Assembly (NCBI GenBank): GCA_030323885.1
Contig: CM059198.1
Coordinates: forward strand, 56,756,917 to 56,820,916
Direction: 5' to 3'
DNA: 64,000 bases
Origin: Branchipolynoe longqiensis
Taxonomy: Eukaryota; Annelida; Polychaeta; Phyllodocida; Polynoidae
Numbering within the stretch: position 1 is the first letter of the stretch; each line of letters opens with the position of its first letter. Of the stretch, positions 10,497-20,264 are shown piece by piece. The notes beneath the pieces are model-generated. The model was given only the letters and a program-made list of their open reading frames with translations, did not search any database and was not told the origin of the DNA. Position numbers and translations under genes: made by a program.

Positions 10497-10771
10497 TTGA
10501 AAGCTGCCTGCAAAAGTGTTGAAGTGCTGCTGGCTTTTGCAAGTTACCAGCGGCACTCTCTCGGGGAGAAAATAGAGGTTTCACACCGGCAAGAACATGT
10601 CCAGACAGGCACACAAGTATTTGTCCCTGCAGTGGCTGGTCGGGAGATGTTGGGAGTTCCATACATCAACCGCCCTTAATGCTGCCACAGTGACATGGTT
10701 TTCTGTTTAGGGTTTGCTCCCTTAGCCTTTGGTTCTGTCAAGAACCTGTACCACAAGGCAGTGGGTTTACA
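10497..10771 (-). mobile_element. Non-LTR retrotransposon-associated module, copy 1
   Basis: About 275 bp (AAAGCTGCCTGCAAAAGTG ... CCACAAGGCAGTGG) found also at 37453-37740 and in reverse at 24994-25278. In those two copies it is joined directly to the 3' part of a reverse-transcriptase gene, so its sense strand here is minus. No intact frame. I infer it is an upstream part of the same retrotransposon family; a separate repeat is possible. Confidence 0.6.
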
Positions 10772-10916
10772 AGAGGCAGGAGACGAATAAACAAACAAAT
10801 CCAATCTGTTTGTCTCCTTGATATTTGTAGGGATGTGTTATATCTATAGATACATCTATATATACATATATATATACATATAACAATATATATATATGTG
10901 TATGCATGTCAGGAGT

Positions 10917-11150
10917 TCAGGTGCAAATTCCCTTAAATACCAATCCAGAAATTGAGATAAACATTGGCGTGAAACCTTCAAAAGGTTCATTTTTTTAGAT
11001 TCCTATTTTTTTTTAATTCATTGCTCCATAACGATTTCATCACAATAAAAGTTGAAGTAGTAAGAATTAAAATCATCTTCATGTAAACATTTTCTATTTT
11101 AATAAAATGGTTGCATCGCCGTTTACAGGGTTTTGCATCTGACTCCGTCA
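10917..11150. mobile_element. Element K, copy 2 (diverged)
   Basis: Left AGTTCAGGTGCAAATTCCC and CCAATCCAGAAATTGAGATAAACATT; right CGCCGTTTACAGGGTTTTGCA. The ends are decayed, and TA tracts flank both sides (10855-10900 and 11155-11190). Confidence 0.55.
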
Positions 11151-11379
11151 GATTCATATATATCTGTATATATATACATATATATATGCGTATGTATAGA
11201 TATATGGTTATTGCTGCTGTGCATTGTGCCCACAGGCAGCCTACTGGAGGACCTCTCATTCATTACCTGCCGTTCTCAATGGATTCTCTGTGTATGCCCT
11301 CGCTCCCCCTGTTGGGGGAAACTGACCGCAAACAGAGCGGCAAGCCGCACTGAAAACTCAGATCCATAACCGATCCATC

Positions 11380-11625
11380 ATGGCGCCCAGCTCAGGCTCT
11401 GCCCGCGCATGCGCAGACCACTCTGGCCTCGCTGGACCCCCAGCCCCCTTCGCCCCCACCCCCACCCCCCCACCTCCTTCGAGTTGCATGTTGCCAACAG
11501 CCGGAAGTCATTACTAGTTATGCAAATGTGGCCTCGAGGCTGACAAGGTGCATGCTGGGTATCCTGGATAACCCGGGACCCCAGGGTCCGTGATGGGTGC
11601 TGTCCATGACTCAGCAGTTTTTGTT
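11380..11625 (+). promoter_or_regulatory. Candidate GC-rich promoter-like patch
   Basis: Clustered matches to known metazoan promoter motifs: ATCATGGCGCC (YY1-like) near 11377, the NRF1 palindrome GCGCATGCGC near 11405, CCGGAAGT (ETS-like) near 11502, ATGCAAAT (octamer) near 11520 and TGACTCAGCA (AP-1/Maf-like) near 11608. No TATA box. No gene body is visible downstream, so this is only a motif cluster in a locally GC-rich stretch. Single motifs of this length occur by chance. Confidence 0.25.
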
Positions 11626-11734
11626 GGTGGTTCTTTTTCTGGTGGTTCTTTTGGGTATTGTTTTGTTTTCTTTGCATGAAGTTGTGCATACCAGTGATAT
11701 AGCATTTCTGGCAGGTGTTGTTGATGACGTAGTA

Positions 11735-12475
11735 GGAAGCTCATTATACTTTACTTTAAATTTGCATAGTCCGTTGCTTTTCACTTTCTGTCATTTTTCG
11801 GAGATAAATATAACGAATTCACTATTATACACCTTTCTTTAGGTTGAAGTACCTTTTATCTTAAATTGCTATCCTTGGAGATATTTGAAGTGCATATGTA
11901 AAACAAAAATAAATGTTGGCAAGGGCAGAAACATTCAGAAACCATAGGATTCTACAGTAGCAGGTTCTATCAAATTGGACCAGACGGGATGGTCGAATAA
12001 GTTAGAGCGACCGTCTCCAGTGCTGGTAGATCGTGGGGCCATGGGTTCGAACCCTGGTCGAGTCAAACCAATTACTTACAAATTGATACTTGTCGCTTCC
12101 TAGCCAGGCACTCGGCATTAATAGGATAGGGCAGGGACTGGTTGGCTCAGTGTCAGGATAATCTGACTGAGTGGGATATCAGGTCATGGTGATGGTGGCC
12201 TGGTTTCCAAGTGGGACAGCACTATAAAGTCACCATGAGTGCGCACTGTCACAAGTCGGTACCTGTCCTGATATGACCTTAGATGTTGCTAAAACAACAA
12301 ACAAACAAACAAACACTATATCAAATTGAGTCTGTATTCCCTTCTATACAGAAACACCTGTTTAATAAGTGGATCAGTCACTAAGTTAGATATGTATAAT
12401 CGCATCTAAATAAATGCTTGGGTTTTTAAAAGTCGATGGTTTCATCGGACTATGCAGCTTTAATATGGTTTAAAG
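11735..12475 (+). mobile_element. Repeat C, copy 3, split by a SINE-A
   Basis: Left half 11745-11977 and right half 12319-12475 carry repeat C in the right order (GGAGATAAATATAA, GAGATATTTGAAGTGC, then AACACCTGTTTAATAAGTG, CATCGGACTATGCAGCTT). Between them sits the SINE-A at 11978-12318. A further fragment lies at 12660-12725. Confidence 0.75.
11978..12318 (+). mobile_element. SINE-A, head type 1, with target duplication
   Basis: Full-length (about 340 bp): tRNA-like head with box A region (GATGGTCGAATAAGTTAGAGCG) and box B (GGTTCGAACCC), body and (AAAC)n tail. It is flanked by the 10-bp duplication TATCAAATTG at 11968-11977 and 12319-12328. The tail and duplication are as expected for LINE-driven retroposition. 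Confidence 0.9.
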
Positions 12476-12725
12476 GAACTTGTATTTTCCAGGGTTTACT
12501 TCGCCGGTATTTTAAGATTAAATAAATAGAATTAATATTGATGTGAGTCACTAGCTCATCAAAATGAGGCAAATTACAAAAGATATTAAGTAGAATTAAG
12601 GCTCCTTCGCTACATCAAGAAATGCTTACTGGATGCGCTGATATATAGGTTAACTTATGTAAGATCAAATCTAGAATTTTTAGTTTTGTAAGGTTGATGT
12701 ATTCATTGGAATGTGCAGGTTTATA

Positions 12726-13640
12726 GTTGATGACACAACGACAATTAACAGTGGACAAACAATGAATGTATTGAAGCTATACAGATTACAATTGAATGAT
12801 AATGCTCGGTCAGTCACATATGACATTCATTTTTTGTTTTGTTTTTAATTTAAAAAAAAGAAAATTCTTATGACAACATGCAATGTTAGATTTTCCTCAG
12901 ACAAAAATAACTGTTCAAACTGTGAACCAAGATTAATTCTATATATAATTTAGAAAACACAATTTCAGATAAAGTTACTCATGGCTCCTGACTGACTAAA
13001 GCCAATTTGAGTAAGGGGCCAATGATAAGAAACAACACTCTACATATTTTTATTCAAATTGACCTCAATTGTTAATAGGCATTTTTCAGACGCAAATTCG
13101 ACACTCCAGCTACAAATCATCTAAAGGCCTAACAGTAAAGTTCATGTAGGATGGGAGGGAGGTAAGCCAAATCACCACACAAACAAAGTTGGTCTTGACT
13201 GTATGCACTTGAAATAGTAACTGACACAAGCTTTGGAGCTGATTCATAAAGTTAACTGTGTTGCTGGTGTTACTGTCAGGGTTACTGATGCACGCATTAT
13301 TGACTTGGGGACATAGCTAGCTAGGTTACCCAGTGTCAGTGATCATTGTGTCATCAATTATCGCTGTTACCGCATAACATCCACAATATGTAGGGATTAT
13401 AACAAGAATAACTCAAACCACATATATATAAATGTGGGATTATGTTAGTTGCACTACTACACTGGAATGTACATGGCGAGGAAGGATGCATAAGGCATTC
13501 TAGATATGGCTTCTACGAGCAATGGTTTTCAGAGTTATCACCTGTATTGCGTGAGCCCTGCAGCATGACTTTAAGTTAAACTAGTTAGCCTGTAACCGAG
13601 TCAATTATTGATTGTACACTATTTGGTAAAACAGCCACTT
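12726..13640. other. No feature recognised
   Basis: AT-rich sequence without coding signal; T- and A-rich runs near 12835-12860. Confidence 0.5.
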
Positions 13641-14435
13641 AAGGCCGAGTCACATACATGTTATTGGACATAGTTGAATATAGTGGAGGCTAACGTCGTT
13701 GAACGTAGTTGAATGTAGTTGAACATAGATGAACATACCGGCATCCATACTTCTCCGTCCTGTGAACTTGGTAATAATATGGGTGGGCTATGAGTTCCGA
13801 TTTAATCTTTGGACATGTTCAAAAGAGTGATATGTTAGCGGCTAACATATTGTGGCGAAGTCTCCATACACTTAATGTACTGTAGTGTACTGTAGTGTAC
13901 TCTAGTGTACTCTAGCGTACTTGAACGTAGTTGAACGAAGTTGACCGTAGTGGAGGCTAACATTCGTTGAGCGTTGTTGAACGTAGTTGAACGAAGTTGA
14001 ACATAGTTGAACATAGTTGAATGTAGTTGAATGTAGTCACACATAGTTGAACATAATTGAACGCAGTTAAATGTACTTGAACGTAGTTGAACGTAGTTGA
14101 ACGTAATTGAACGTAGTTGAACATACCGGCATCTATGCCATAACGTATTTATCCATACCAAAACCTGCCGTACCTTAACGTTTTTCACCATAGTTTAACA
14201 TACTTACACCACGTTTGGCCCTCGTTAATCTATACTATGTTCAACTACGTTCAATTCAGGTATATATTGATACATATGCATGTATCATGATACATATACA
14301 TGTATCAGCCACACCTACATGTGGCACAATTCGACCGTCCTGATATGACCTTAGATTTTGCTAGGATGTAAAACAACAACAAACCAACAAACTACGTTCA
14401 ACTACGTTCACTAACATGTATGTGACCAGGGCTTC
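13641..14435. mobile_element. Family 2 palindromic element, copy b, with nested SINE-A tail
   Basis: The ends GGCCGAGTCACATACATGTTA and AACATGTATGTGACCAGGGC mirror each other. The interior is GTAGTTGAAC words (reverse complement of GTTCAACTAC), CTCTAGTGTA words near 13876-13920 and GTGGAGGCTAAC twice. A scrap of SINE-A tail (CCGTCCTGATATGACCTTAG ... AACAACAACAAAC) sits at 14333-14393. The frames here encode iterated peptides only. Confidence 0.75.
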
Positions 14436-14975
14436 ATATTCTAGGAGTACATTAGGTTTACATATCACCCAGTAAAGTACCATATACAGAGCTGATGCAA
14501 CAATATGGTGTGCCCTAGGCAAGACCAACTACTCAGCTACTTGCATGCCCCAACTACTCAGCTACTTGCATGCCCCAAGGTATAAAACTCTGACCCTTCA
14601 AATGTCAGTACTGCTCCCCTCTGACGTCTGCACCCTGGGTAGCTACCTAGTTGGCGTAATTGTAGCACTGGCGCTGGTTGGGTACATGGTAGTTTGACGC
14701 TATACTAACCCAATGTTGGGACTATTCACCTTCTCCTATGGTGACTGACCAATCACAGAGTCATACATAGATCATGTGATGAAGGACTGCCTTCAGTCGG
14801 CATGCATCATTGACCCGCACCCACGTGACACCTAATATCCGACACCCTTCAACGGAAGAGCAGCTGGGTGTGTAGGGGGGGGGGGGGGTGCTGGTGTTGG
14901 GAGGGGCTTCCAATGTGGGAAGGTGGGTGGGTGGTGCTATGTATGGAGACATGCATAGTGATGAGGAGGGGCACT
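14436..14975. other. No gene seen; 25-bp tandem duplication and poly-G
   Basis: A CCAACTACTCAGCTACTTGC segment is duplicated near 14526-14575. A run of 14 G lies at 14875-14888. Nothing else recognised. Confidence 0.55.
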
Positions 14976-14976
14976 A

Positions 14977-15285
14977 GCTGGTTGGTTGGTTGTTGGGGTG
15001 TTACATCCTAGTAACAACTAAGGTGATATCAGGACGGGTACCGATTTATGAGAGTGCGTACTCATTGAGTCTTTATAGTGCCGTCCCGCTGGTTGACCAG
15101 GCCGCCAGGATGATGCCCTGATATCCCCCTCAGTCACATTATCCTGGCAGTGAGTCAACCAGTCCTTGCCCTATCCTAATAATGGTGAGCGCTTGGCTAG
15201 GAAGTGACACATTTTAAGTCATTGTTTTTTTTACTCGAACAGAGTTCAAACCCGTGGGTTCGATTCCAATGACCTAGTGCTAGCC
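14977..15285 (-). mobile_element. SINE-A
   Basis: Minus orientation, from GGTTGGTTGTTGGGGTGTTAC to the box B complement GGGTTCGATTCC; the outer tRNA head is lost. Confidence 0.8.
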
Positions 15286-15419
15286 GAGGAAGACTAGTAT
15301 GAAATTACTTCTTCAACATTGTTTGTGTGTGAGGTGTATTATGCCTTTATTCATCTCAATCTAGGTCATCAGAATGATGCAATATCAACCATGAACATTT
15401 ACAACTATTGATGCCAATA

Positions 15420-16560
15420 TATTAGTGTAAGTGGCAATTTTTGGCGTGGTGGTCGGTGACCAGTCGGCGACCGGTCGCCGACTGGTTCTTCAAGATATTC
15501 AAAAAATACCGATAGGAGCAAGCAAAGGCACATGTGTTCCCATTGAAACACTGCAATAGTCTCAGGTGCTGGTCTATATCATTGATTGCTGAAGTGAAGA
15601 CGGCAGTTGTCGACTCTTTGCCGATCGATCGCCGATGGGTTGCCGAGCGTACGCCGAGCATTCACAGTGGTCTTATGGTTGCTGAGTGGTAGGCGAAGGC
15701 AAACCGCTCGGCGACCATTCAGGGAGCACTCGGCGACCAAAATGCCCCCACTAAAACCCCAGTCACACGAGGCCTGCGTTCGCTAACGATCGATTCGCGA
15801 CGTCAAAACTTCCTCCTTGCGCCCTCCCTACGTCCTGATTGAGTGCTGTCGCCATGAGGACGCCAACCTCCCGGCGTCCATTTCGGGAATTTTGGACGCA
15901 AGGAGGTTGCTGCTGCTGCACGTGCAACCTCCTTACGCCCTGTTCCGGCGGCGCCATTCAAAATGGTTGGGCTGGCGCCCTGGCGCCGCCCTGGCCGCCA
16001 CCCCTGGGTTGGTGCTAACACATGCGATGCTGCAGTCACCATGTGGTCAGCCCTGACATGGCGCCGACATGGCGCCGACATGGCGCCGGCATGGCCCCGA
16101 CATGGCCCCGACATGGTGCCGACATGGCGCCGACATGGCGCCTACAACGTATTTGAATCAGTGTATCGAATGGAATGCTGGGTGGTTGGGGTCCTTTTGG
16201 GCGTAGGGAGGTTGGCGGCGAACGCTGGCTCTCGTGTGACTGGGGTATTATAAGCGTGTGAATGGTCAGCAACAGGTCGGTGGCTATTCAGCAATCGGTG
16301 TCCGACCAGTTGGCGCCTGCTCGGTGATCGCTCGGTGACCTGTCGCAATCTCTGTAAATCTTTGTTTGTCAATAAGCAGATTTCTAGTGTAGCAGCTGCA
16401 ACCACAATACAACCAAAATGGCGAAAAATAGTCGTCTGGTGTTCGCTGATCCGTCACCGACTGATGGCATTCACTTCCAACCACTCCTTTGTAGTGGTCG
16501 AAAGGTGGTCATGCGCGATGTCAAGCATAATGTGACTGTGGTATAGCGCACCATCACTAC
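15420..16560. mobile_element. Outer palindromic element with CGGCGACC words
   Basis: Left (15440-15745) and right (16265-16520) flanks of the nested element at 15755 share CGGTGACC, CGGCGACC, GGTCGCC and GCCGATCG words with symmetry across the centre. Boundaries are not sharp. It resembles the other iterated-motif elements in design. Confidence 0.45.
15755..16253. mobile_element. Family 4 palindromic element (GGCGCCGACAT iterons)
   Basis: Ends AAACCCCAGTCACACGAG and CTCGTGTGACTGGGGTAT are inverted repeats next to TA on both sides. The interior has about nine GGCGCCGACAT-like words (16060-16143), and CAACCTCC-like blocks in opposite orientations near the ends. Long GC-rich frames on both strands follow from the palindrome. 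Confidence 0.7.
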
Positions 16561-16713
16561 CTGATTCAGTGATAGTCAGCGGCTACAGGCACGTCACACA
16601 TGACCACTACACTCACCTGAGTGCTCGGAGGAAAGCAGCCCAATAGCCAACCCAATAGCCAACTCCTCCAGTAATCTCCAAATAATCCTAGCAATATCAG
16701 AGTAGGGTGAATG

Positions 16714-17096
16714 CAAAGACCCTATAATACTAAGACGGCTCACTCAGCCTGTACTGTGTAATCAAAATGATCAAACCCACCACTTGGTGCACTGGCTGTT
16801 ATCTTGGTTAAACAGGTGCTATATTATATGTATAAATGTATATATGAATGTGAAAGATGTGTGATGATGGCGATGATGATGATGATGATGCTGATGATGT
16901 GTATTTGTTCATAGCAATTTCATATTGATGTGTATTCATACTTACCTATATCATGTATAATATAATTGTATGTGTTTACATGTGAAACACCAACCAGCAG
17001 CCGGGCTGATCAAACCCACCACAAGGTTGCATTGCAAAATTTACATTACCATGGGAGAGATAGGGAGTGAGCCATCTTAGTATTATAGGGTCTTTA
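16714..17096. mobile_element. Non-autonomous DNA transposon E, copy 2
   Basis: Same 31-bp TIR as the element at 3464 (CAAAGACCCTATAATACTAA ... TTAGTATTATAGGGTCTTTA), interior in the opposite orientation with (GAT)n. The 7-bp duplications GTGAATG lie at 16707-16713 and 17097-17103. Confidence 0.85.
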
Positions 17097-17103
17097 GTGA
17101 ATG

Positions 17104-17576
17104 TCAGTAACATCCCAGCCAGTAATCATTGGAGTCATTTGTCTGAGCGAAAATAGGGGAATTAGTGTCCAAGGCTTGCATTTTGCTGGGCGATACTTGG
17201 GGTGGTTGTGGTAGATAGATAAGATGTCTCTCGCAGGCAATGCCTATGGTCAAGTTCACTTGATGAGCGATAATAGGGGAGGGTGGTAAGCTGTGAATGG
17301 CTATGTGGAATTTAATGGCCACCTGGGGCTGCTGACCAAGACCAGGCACGCATATCCGGTCAGTGAGGAAATAGAGTCCTACTGGGTGTAGACAGCCAGC
17401 CCGCATTCGCCAGACGGCGGCTTGGCTGTAGGATATTGACTTGGTTCAGCAGTGGCCAGACATAACGGTTTCTGATGAGAGTAAACTGGTTGTGCATGGG
17501 ACAGAGCACGCAGGCAGCTAGCAGAGAAGCAATGATCTTCACCTCTAACACTGAGAAGTATAATGATTTCACCACC
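17104..17576. other. No feature recognised
   Basis: Frames of 70-100 residues on both strands overlap without a recognisable domain. The phrase GATAATAGGGGAGG and a related AAAATAGGGGAAT occur in a loose repeat. Confidence 0.4.
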
Positions 17577-18354
17577 AGGGGCCGTATGCACGAATCGGGG
17601 TTAGGCTTAGCCGGAGCTAAGGCACTAGCCGCGGTTAGCTACCTCGGGGTAGTGGCGGGTTGGAGAGGTGTGTGAATTGGTATGCACAAATGTACTAGCC
17701 GCGGCGGATAGCTAACCGTGAGTTTATTTATAGATTTGGGAATTCCCTCCAGTCGATAATTTGAATATCGCCGCCGTTACGGCATCAGCGTTAATCTCGC
17801 TTCGATGTTAGGGTTAATTTAATGCAATTTCACGATTTGCCTATGTTATTCTGTTAAATATGACAGCATTTAATAGATTTGGGCATAATATATTCCCACC
17901 GATTTGGCGGCGATGGCGGTGGCCATGTTTGGTTGAAGTTTGGACAGTATGGATATCAACGTCGCTGCGGCGGCGGCGATTTGTTTACTTTACACTCGTC
18001 GATTCGAAAATATTAATATCGCGGCAGTTACGGCATCAGCGTTAATCTCGCTTCGGATTTAGGGTTAAATTGATAACACTTTACTTATTGCGTATTTAAT
18101 TCTGTCAAATATGATCGCATTGAATAGATTGAGATCAATGAGCGTCTGATCAACACGACGTCCATCTTGGAAAAGCGCAGTAACCCGACCGGATAGGCCC
18201 TAAACCCAACTCAGAAGGTGGTTTAGCTTAGCCGTGGTTAAATCATGCGGTTAGCGCTAACCCCGATTGGTGCAAACCGATTTCTCACATTTAGCCGTGG
18301 GCGGCTACCTTACCGCGGTTAAGCCCCTACCACCGATTGGTGCATACGGGCCCA
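17577..18354. mobile_element. Palindromic transposon I (778 bp)
   Basis: Ends GGGGCCGTATGCACGAATCGG and CCGATTGGTGCATACGGGCCC are inverted repeats; further symmetry (GGTTAGCTACC / GGCTACCTTACCGCGGTTA) extends about 100 bp inward. The centre has a diverged tandem duplication with GTTACGGCATCAGCGTTAAT at about 17775 and 18019. Such GGGCCCGTATGCA ends are known from non-autonomous PIF/Harbinger elements; that assignment is inference, since no clear 3-bp target duplication was found. Confidence 0.7.
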
Positions 18355-18359
18355 GGTGG

Positions 18360-18600
18360 CAGTGCGCTGATTGGTTAGGCATACAATGGCACATGATTCC
18401 CATTTATAATGTCTTCAAGTAATCAACGACTGTAGTCAGCTGTGACTTGCCACTATGGCATATAACTCTATAATTATGTATGTTAATCCCCCATCTACAC
18501 ATGTAAATCTGACCAGGCAGGGCCGGCTACAGCCTTTGGCTCTCAGCGTGATACAACATATATCCAAGTTATTACCTAGAAACCCATAGAGAACTGATCT
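18360..18600. other. No feature recognised
   Basis: Nothing recognised in this short stretch. Confidence 0.4.
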
Positions 18601-18604
18601 TTTT

Positions 18605-18915
18605 TTCTTCTTTTTTTCTCTTCAAGATTTATACTGCCTATCATGGATGAGTCTGAATAGACTTGTTTTCAACATTACAGAGTGTGTCCATAGAAAGCTG
18701 GAGGCTACTCTTTTACTGACGCAAGGGATTTTTAACATCCCAAACCACATAGACATGGTATGAGAGCAACTGGCCTTGGATGATGCTGTAAGTTATACAT
18801 AGTGGTGGAAATCGAAATTGGCAGAGGGGGTGGCATGGGGAATCGAACCAGTGACCTTCAGATTAGGAGTCCGACCTAGAAAAAAGTCAGACACTCTAAC
18901 CACTCCGCCATATAG
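18605..18915 (-). mobile_element. SINE-B, full head
   Basis: Minus orientation: body complement (CCACATAGACATGGTATGAG, GAAATCGAAATTGGCAGAG), box B complement GGGGAATCGAACCAGTGACC and head complement (AGTCCGACCTAGAAAAAAGTC, CTCTAACCACTCCGCC). Confidence 0.85.
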
Positions 18916-18929
18916 AACACCTCAGTCTC

Positions 18930-19615
18930 TCAAATGCAATTTACCATACAACTCCAAACTAAGCACAAGTGATACACAAATCAATACCAAGTAGCAACCC
19001 ACACAAGAATGACACGTGACCCAAAGCCCTGGTACATCGCATGCACATATACCCTCCTTCCTTCGGCCCCGCCCCGTGGGCCTCCGGTCCTGTCTGGACC
19101 GGTGGCCTCTCACCCATGGCTACCTTCTCACGCTAGTATGCGACTGCCCTTAACATGCATGTTGCTTCCTACCTGAGACCCACCCTCACCCTGCAGTATC
19201 ACCAACCTGCAGGTAATGCGAATCCTTGAGGTTTTGCGTTGTGGGAATGGAAGCTGGGTAGGTGTGTCCCGGGGATTGCTCTGCCCCCACTCCCAGACAA
19301 CTTTATGAAAGGGCTTCCAAAGTGGAATATTTGAGGGAATTTCCAAAGGTTTTATGGGCTGATGTTTTAGCATATATATAGCAGGATATTGACTCTTATT
19401 TAATCAAAGGTACAGAGATTCTTACATGAAGGACAAGCAGAGCTGATTGATTGATTTATCGATCGGTGGTTGAACCACTTTTGTGATCTGGAAACGAATT
19501 TTCAAAAGAATTCCTAGTAATATCAGACAACAACAGCAACATTTATGTGTTGTGCTTATCTGAGGGTTTCATGTGTATGTGTGACGTGGAGGAGGGGGAG
19601 TGCCTGTACCAACAT
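18930..19615. other. No feature recognised
   Basis: Nothing recognised; a CCTGCAG-containing stretch near 19193-19215 and GATTGATTGATTTATCGATC near 19444 are of low interest. Confidence 0.4.
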
Positions 19616-19619
19616 CTGC

Positions 19620-19768
19620 CAGGCCTGTATGCATGATGCGGTGTTAGCTTACACTCAGTGTGTTTGCACTAACTCTGCTCCTTGCATACTGAGTTTTCGC
19701 TGCTAACCTAGAAATCCCCGCCAAAACCAGTGTTGGCTCGCTAACACCACGTCATGCATACGGGCCAG
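19620..19768. mobile_element. Short palindromic element related to I
   Basis: GGCCTGTATGCATGATGCGG on the left and GTCATGCATACGGGCC on the right, continued inward by GTGTTAGC / GCTAACAC. About 148 bp. The outer GTATGCA motif is shared with the 778 bp element. Confidence 0.7.
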
Positions 19769-20055
19769 GCTGGTGTAGCCAATCGGATTCCCCGGAATAT
19801 TTGACATGGGGATGCACATGTGTCGCCACCACTGGGCTGGGCCTTCTTGGTACTTCCCGTCACATTGCTTCAAGCACTTCTGCAATGACACACATATATA
19901 GTGTTTTAGAGCGACAAAGATCGCCAATCATCGCCGATCATCGCCGATTCCCGTTGGGTTGTCGGCTCGTGTGATCCCGGGTCGTGGTGAGGTTCTCCAT
20001 GATCTGTTGCCAATTATGCATCATGGACTCCTGGTGCTGCACTTACTCATGTGTA
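19767..20055 (+). repeat. Local repeat S, unit 1
   Basis: AGCCAATCGGATTCC, CGGAATATTTGACATGGGGATG, CGTCACATTGCTTCAA and GATCTGTTGCCAATT...CATCATGGACTC recur in the same order at 22036-22215. The two units flank the GC-rich retroelement. Confidence 0.6.
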
Positions 20056-20156
20056 CTTTTTGATTTTGGTCTTATACAAACTGAGAAAGCGGTTCAAATT
20101 AAGCATGTAGCATGCAGCCATCACACATCCATAACATCATCTTAGGACATACAACA

Positions 20157-20264
20157 AATTCAACCCAGATTTGATTGATTACAGTTAAACCAAATACTTG
20201 TTTCTTACAAGAAAAAAGTTGAAAACAATGTTGGGTAGATGTATGGTGTTGTAATGCAAAATTC
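20157..20264 (+). repeat. 108-bp direct repeat, copy 1
   Basis: AATTCAACCCAGATTTGATT ... GTAATGCAAAATTC. It is identical to 21860-21968 except for one inserted T, and lies immediately outside the GC-rich retroelement. Confidence 0.95.
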
